From assembly GCA_016934675.1 (NCBI GenBank), contig JAFGSJ010000051.1, positions 1 to 64,000 of the forward strand: 64,000 bases of DNA, read 5' to 3'. Positions within the stretch are counted from its first letter, which is position 1. Each line of letters starts with the position of its first letter. A model generated the notes under the pieces. That model made no database searches. It worked only from the letters and a program-made list of their open reading frames with translations, and was not told the DNA's origin. This DNA is from a bacterium (GTDB lineage Bacteria > CSSED10-310 > JAFGSJ01). Shown piece after piece: positions 62,965 through 64,000 of this stretch. The position numbers were made by a program, and so were the translations under genes.

Positions 62965-64000
62965 TTACATATATTGGAAAGCGTGGCTCAGTGAACCCTC
63001 CTGTCCGTTGGGATTGATGACGGTCACATCACAGTAACCGGTTGGATTGGCTGGCGTGACACAGGTAATCTTGCTCGAATTGACCACACTGGTGAAGGAA
63101 GCGGCCACTCCATTAAAAAACACGGCTGCACCGGTCGTGAAATAATTGCCGTAAATTTCGACCGAACTCCCCCCCGCGGCCGGTCCGGAAGCGGGATTGA
63201 GAAAAACGATATCGGGTGCGGGCATGTCAAGCCGGTAATTCCAGACTTGATAGTAATAGGTCGGACCGGTGGCAGTGGTGTCCAGATAGCAATTTGTACC
63301 GTCAGGCAAGGGATTCTCGGGATCGATCAGGCATTCGTCATAATCGAAGAATACATCGGTCGAGCGGTACACCCAGTATGGTCCATCGATGACATTATTG
63401 AAACCGTTATTCGTTCCGGGTGCACAGGGAGAGGACGAGATGCCGTCCAGCCACTCGATCAGAATATCATCACCCTGTGGGGTCGCGGTCAGGCTGACAT
63501 GCTTGTCATCATTGGGGTCCAGAGGATCGCGGTTATTATGCAATTCGGAACCGTCGTTATCACCGCTCCCGTCGGTATCGCCGTCACAGGGATTGGTCTC
63601 GAGCGTATATTCCTCGAAATTGGTCAAACCGTCGAGATCGTAATCATCATCGGCATCATTGATTGTTTTGTTCAGACAAAAGTAGAGGTCTTCATAGAGA
63701 TCGGGGATCAGGTCGTTGTCGCTGTCGTTCAGGTCAAGCTCGATGCTATAGATGCGGGGCCCTTGCCAGGTTGAGCCGTAGGGCTGGTCGAGCCCGTCCA
63801 GGTCCGGATTCGAGTCACTGAGAATACTGATATTACCGGCATTATCCACGGCCTGGACGAAGTAGATGATATCTCCCTTCAGGTTTATAAGCCCTTCCCA
63901 CAGCCCGGAGCCGGTATTGAAGTCCAAATCTTTGGTTTGCCATTGGTCGGTAACAAGATTGTTATAGGTCATCAGGACCCTGAAAACGTCGGAGTCCGGG
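62965..64000 (-). CDS. Secreted TSP3/TIG-domain protein (partial)
   Basis: The 3' end of a gene that continues beyond the window; the frame is open to 64000. The visible 340 residues hold acidic Ca-binding repeats of thrombospondin type 3 (DSDNDLIPDLYED, DADDDYDLDGLTN, DGDTDGSGDNDGSE). At the C-terminus is an IPT/TIG domain (FLNPASGPAAGGSSVEIYG). Likely a large extracellular or surface protein. Start not visible. Confidence 0.85.
   Translation of the reverse strand, partial: PDSDVFRVLMTYNNLVTDQWQTKDLDFNTGSGLWEGLINLKGDIIYFVQAVDNAGNISILSDSNPDLDGLDQPYGSTWQGPRIYSIELDLNDSDNDLIPDLYEDLYFCLNKTINDADDDYDLDGLTNFEEYTLETNPCDGDTDGSGDNDGSELHNNRDPLDPNDDKHVSLTATPQGDDILIEWLDGISSSPCAPGTNNGFNNVIDGPYWVYRSTDVFFDYDECLIDPENPLPDGTNCYLDTTATGPTYYYQVWNYRLDMPAPDIVFLNPASGPAAGGSSVEIYGNYFTTGAAVFFNGVAASFTSVVNSSKITCVTPANPTGYCDVTVINPNGQEGSLSHAFQYM

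Noticed and set aside
1-64000. CRISPR array, prophage, transposase or rRNA
   Set aside because: No regularly spaced direct repeats, recombinase-like proteins or rRNA-like sequence were seen.

Overview
The window reads as one contiguous piece of chromosome from a Gram-negative bacterium. I cannot name its phylum. The diderm envelope shows in outer-membrane beta-barrels, many lipoproteins with long TPTPTP or DDDD linkers, ExbD, a porin, Tat and Sec signal peptides, and RND and SSS transporters. GC looks close to 50 percent. Coding density is high, ATGA/TTGA stop-start overlaps are common, TTG and GTG starts occur, and Shine-Dalgarno sequences are strong. The mix of genes suggests an uncultured, possibly anaerobic or microaerobic, lineage: a B12-dependent class II ribonucleotide reductase, EF-G2, the nadC-birA-coaX and ybeY-corC-era blocks, and TPTP-linker lipoproteins. 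That placement is inference only.

Layout. 0-9 kb: a stand-alone response regulator, a secreted cyclophilin and a degenerate HAD-fold protein on the plus strand. On the minus strand lie an EF-G-like GTPase, purA, a response regulator and a soluble three-GAF histidine kinase. 9-20 kb: an outer-membrane barrel protein, ybeY-corC-era, a lone ATP-grasp-like protein (minus), exbD-TPR lipoprotein-ACP-lipoprotein, an MBL-fold hydrolase, and nrdJ broken by one extra G in a G10 tract. 20-34 kb: a PHP/DUF3604 protein, a DUF362 ferredoxin-like protein, an isolated rpsR, a Tat-exported GyrI-like protein, a DsbA-like oxidoreductase, a GT2 glycosyltransferase with an RND transporter, a PilZ-TPR protein, a ClpP-like protease, a methyltransferase and a class III cyclase-like domain.

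34-47.6 kb: the cofactor operon nadC-birA-coaX, a zinc-ribbon membrane protein, trxC, a second methyltransferase, and a lipoprotein-ubiE-galM operon. Next come a GalT-like nucleotidyltransferase and a porin-symporter pair. With galM, these last genes look like a loose sugar or small-solute uptake neighbourhood.

47.6-64 kb: an accessory-looking stretch rich in secreted and surface proteins: a beta-propeller-like lipoprotein, an S9 peptidase, a 799-residue lipoprotein, a GT-C-like membrane protein, a parallel beta-helix protein and a TIG-domain protein cut by the window end. A membrane-tailed Ser/Thr kinase is also here. Parts of this stretch are visibly AT-richer and poorer in the GGWCC word that is common elsewhere. 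Two identical 17-bp palindromes sit about 200 bp upstream of the two large propeller-like lipoprotein genes, so a shared regulator is plausible. I found no rRNA, tRNA, CRISPR array, insertion sequence or phage gene.
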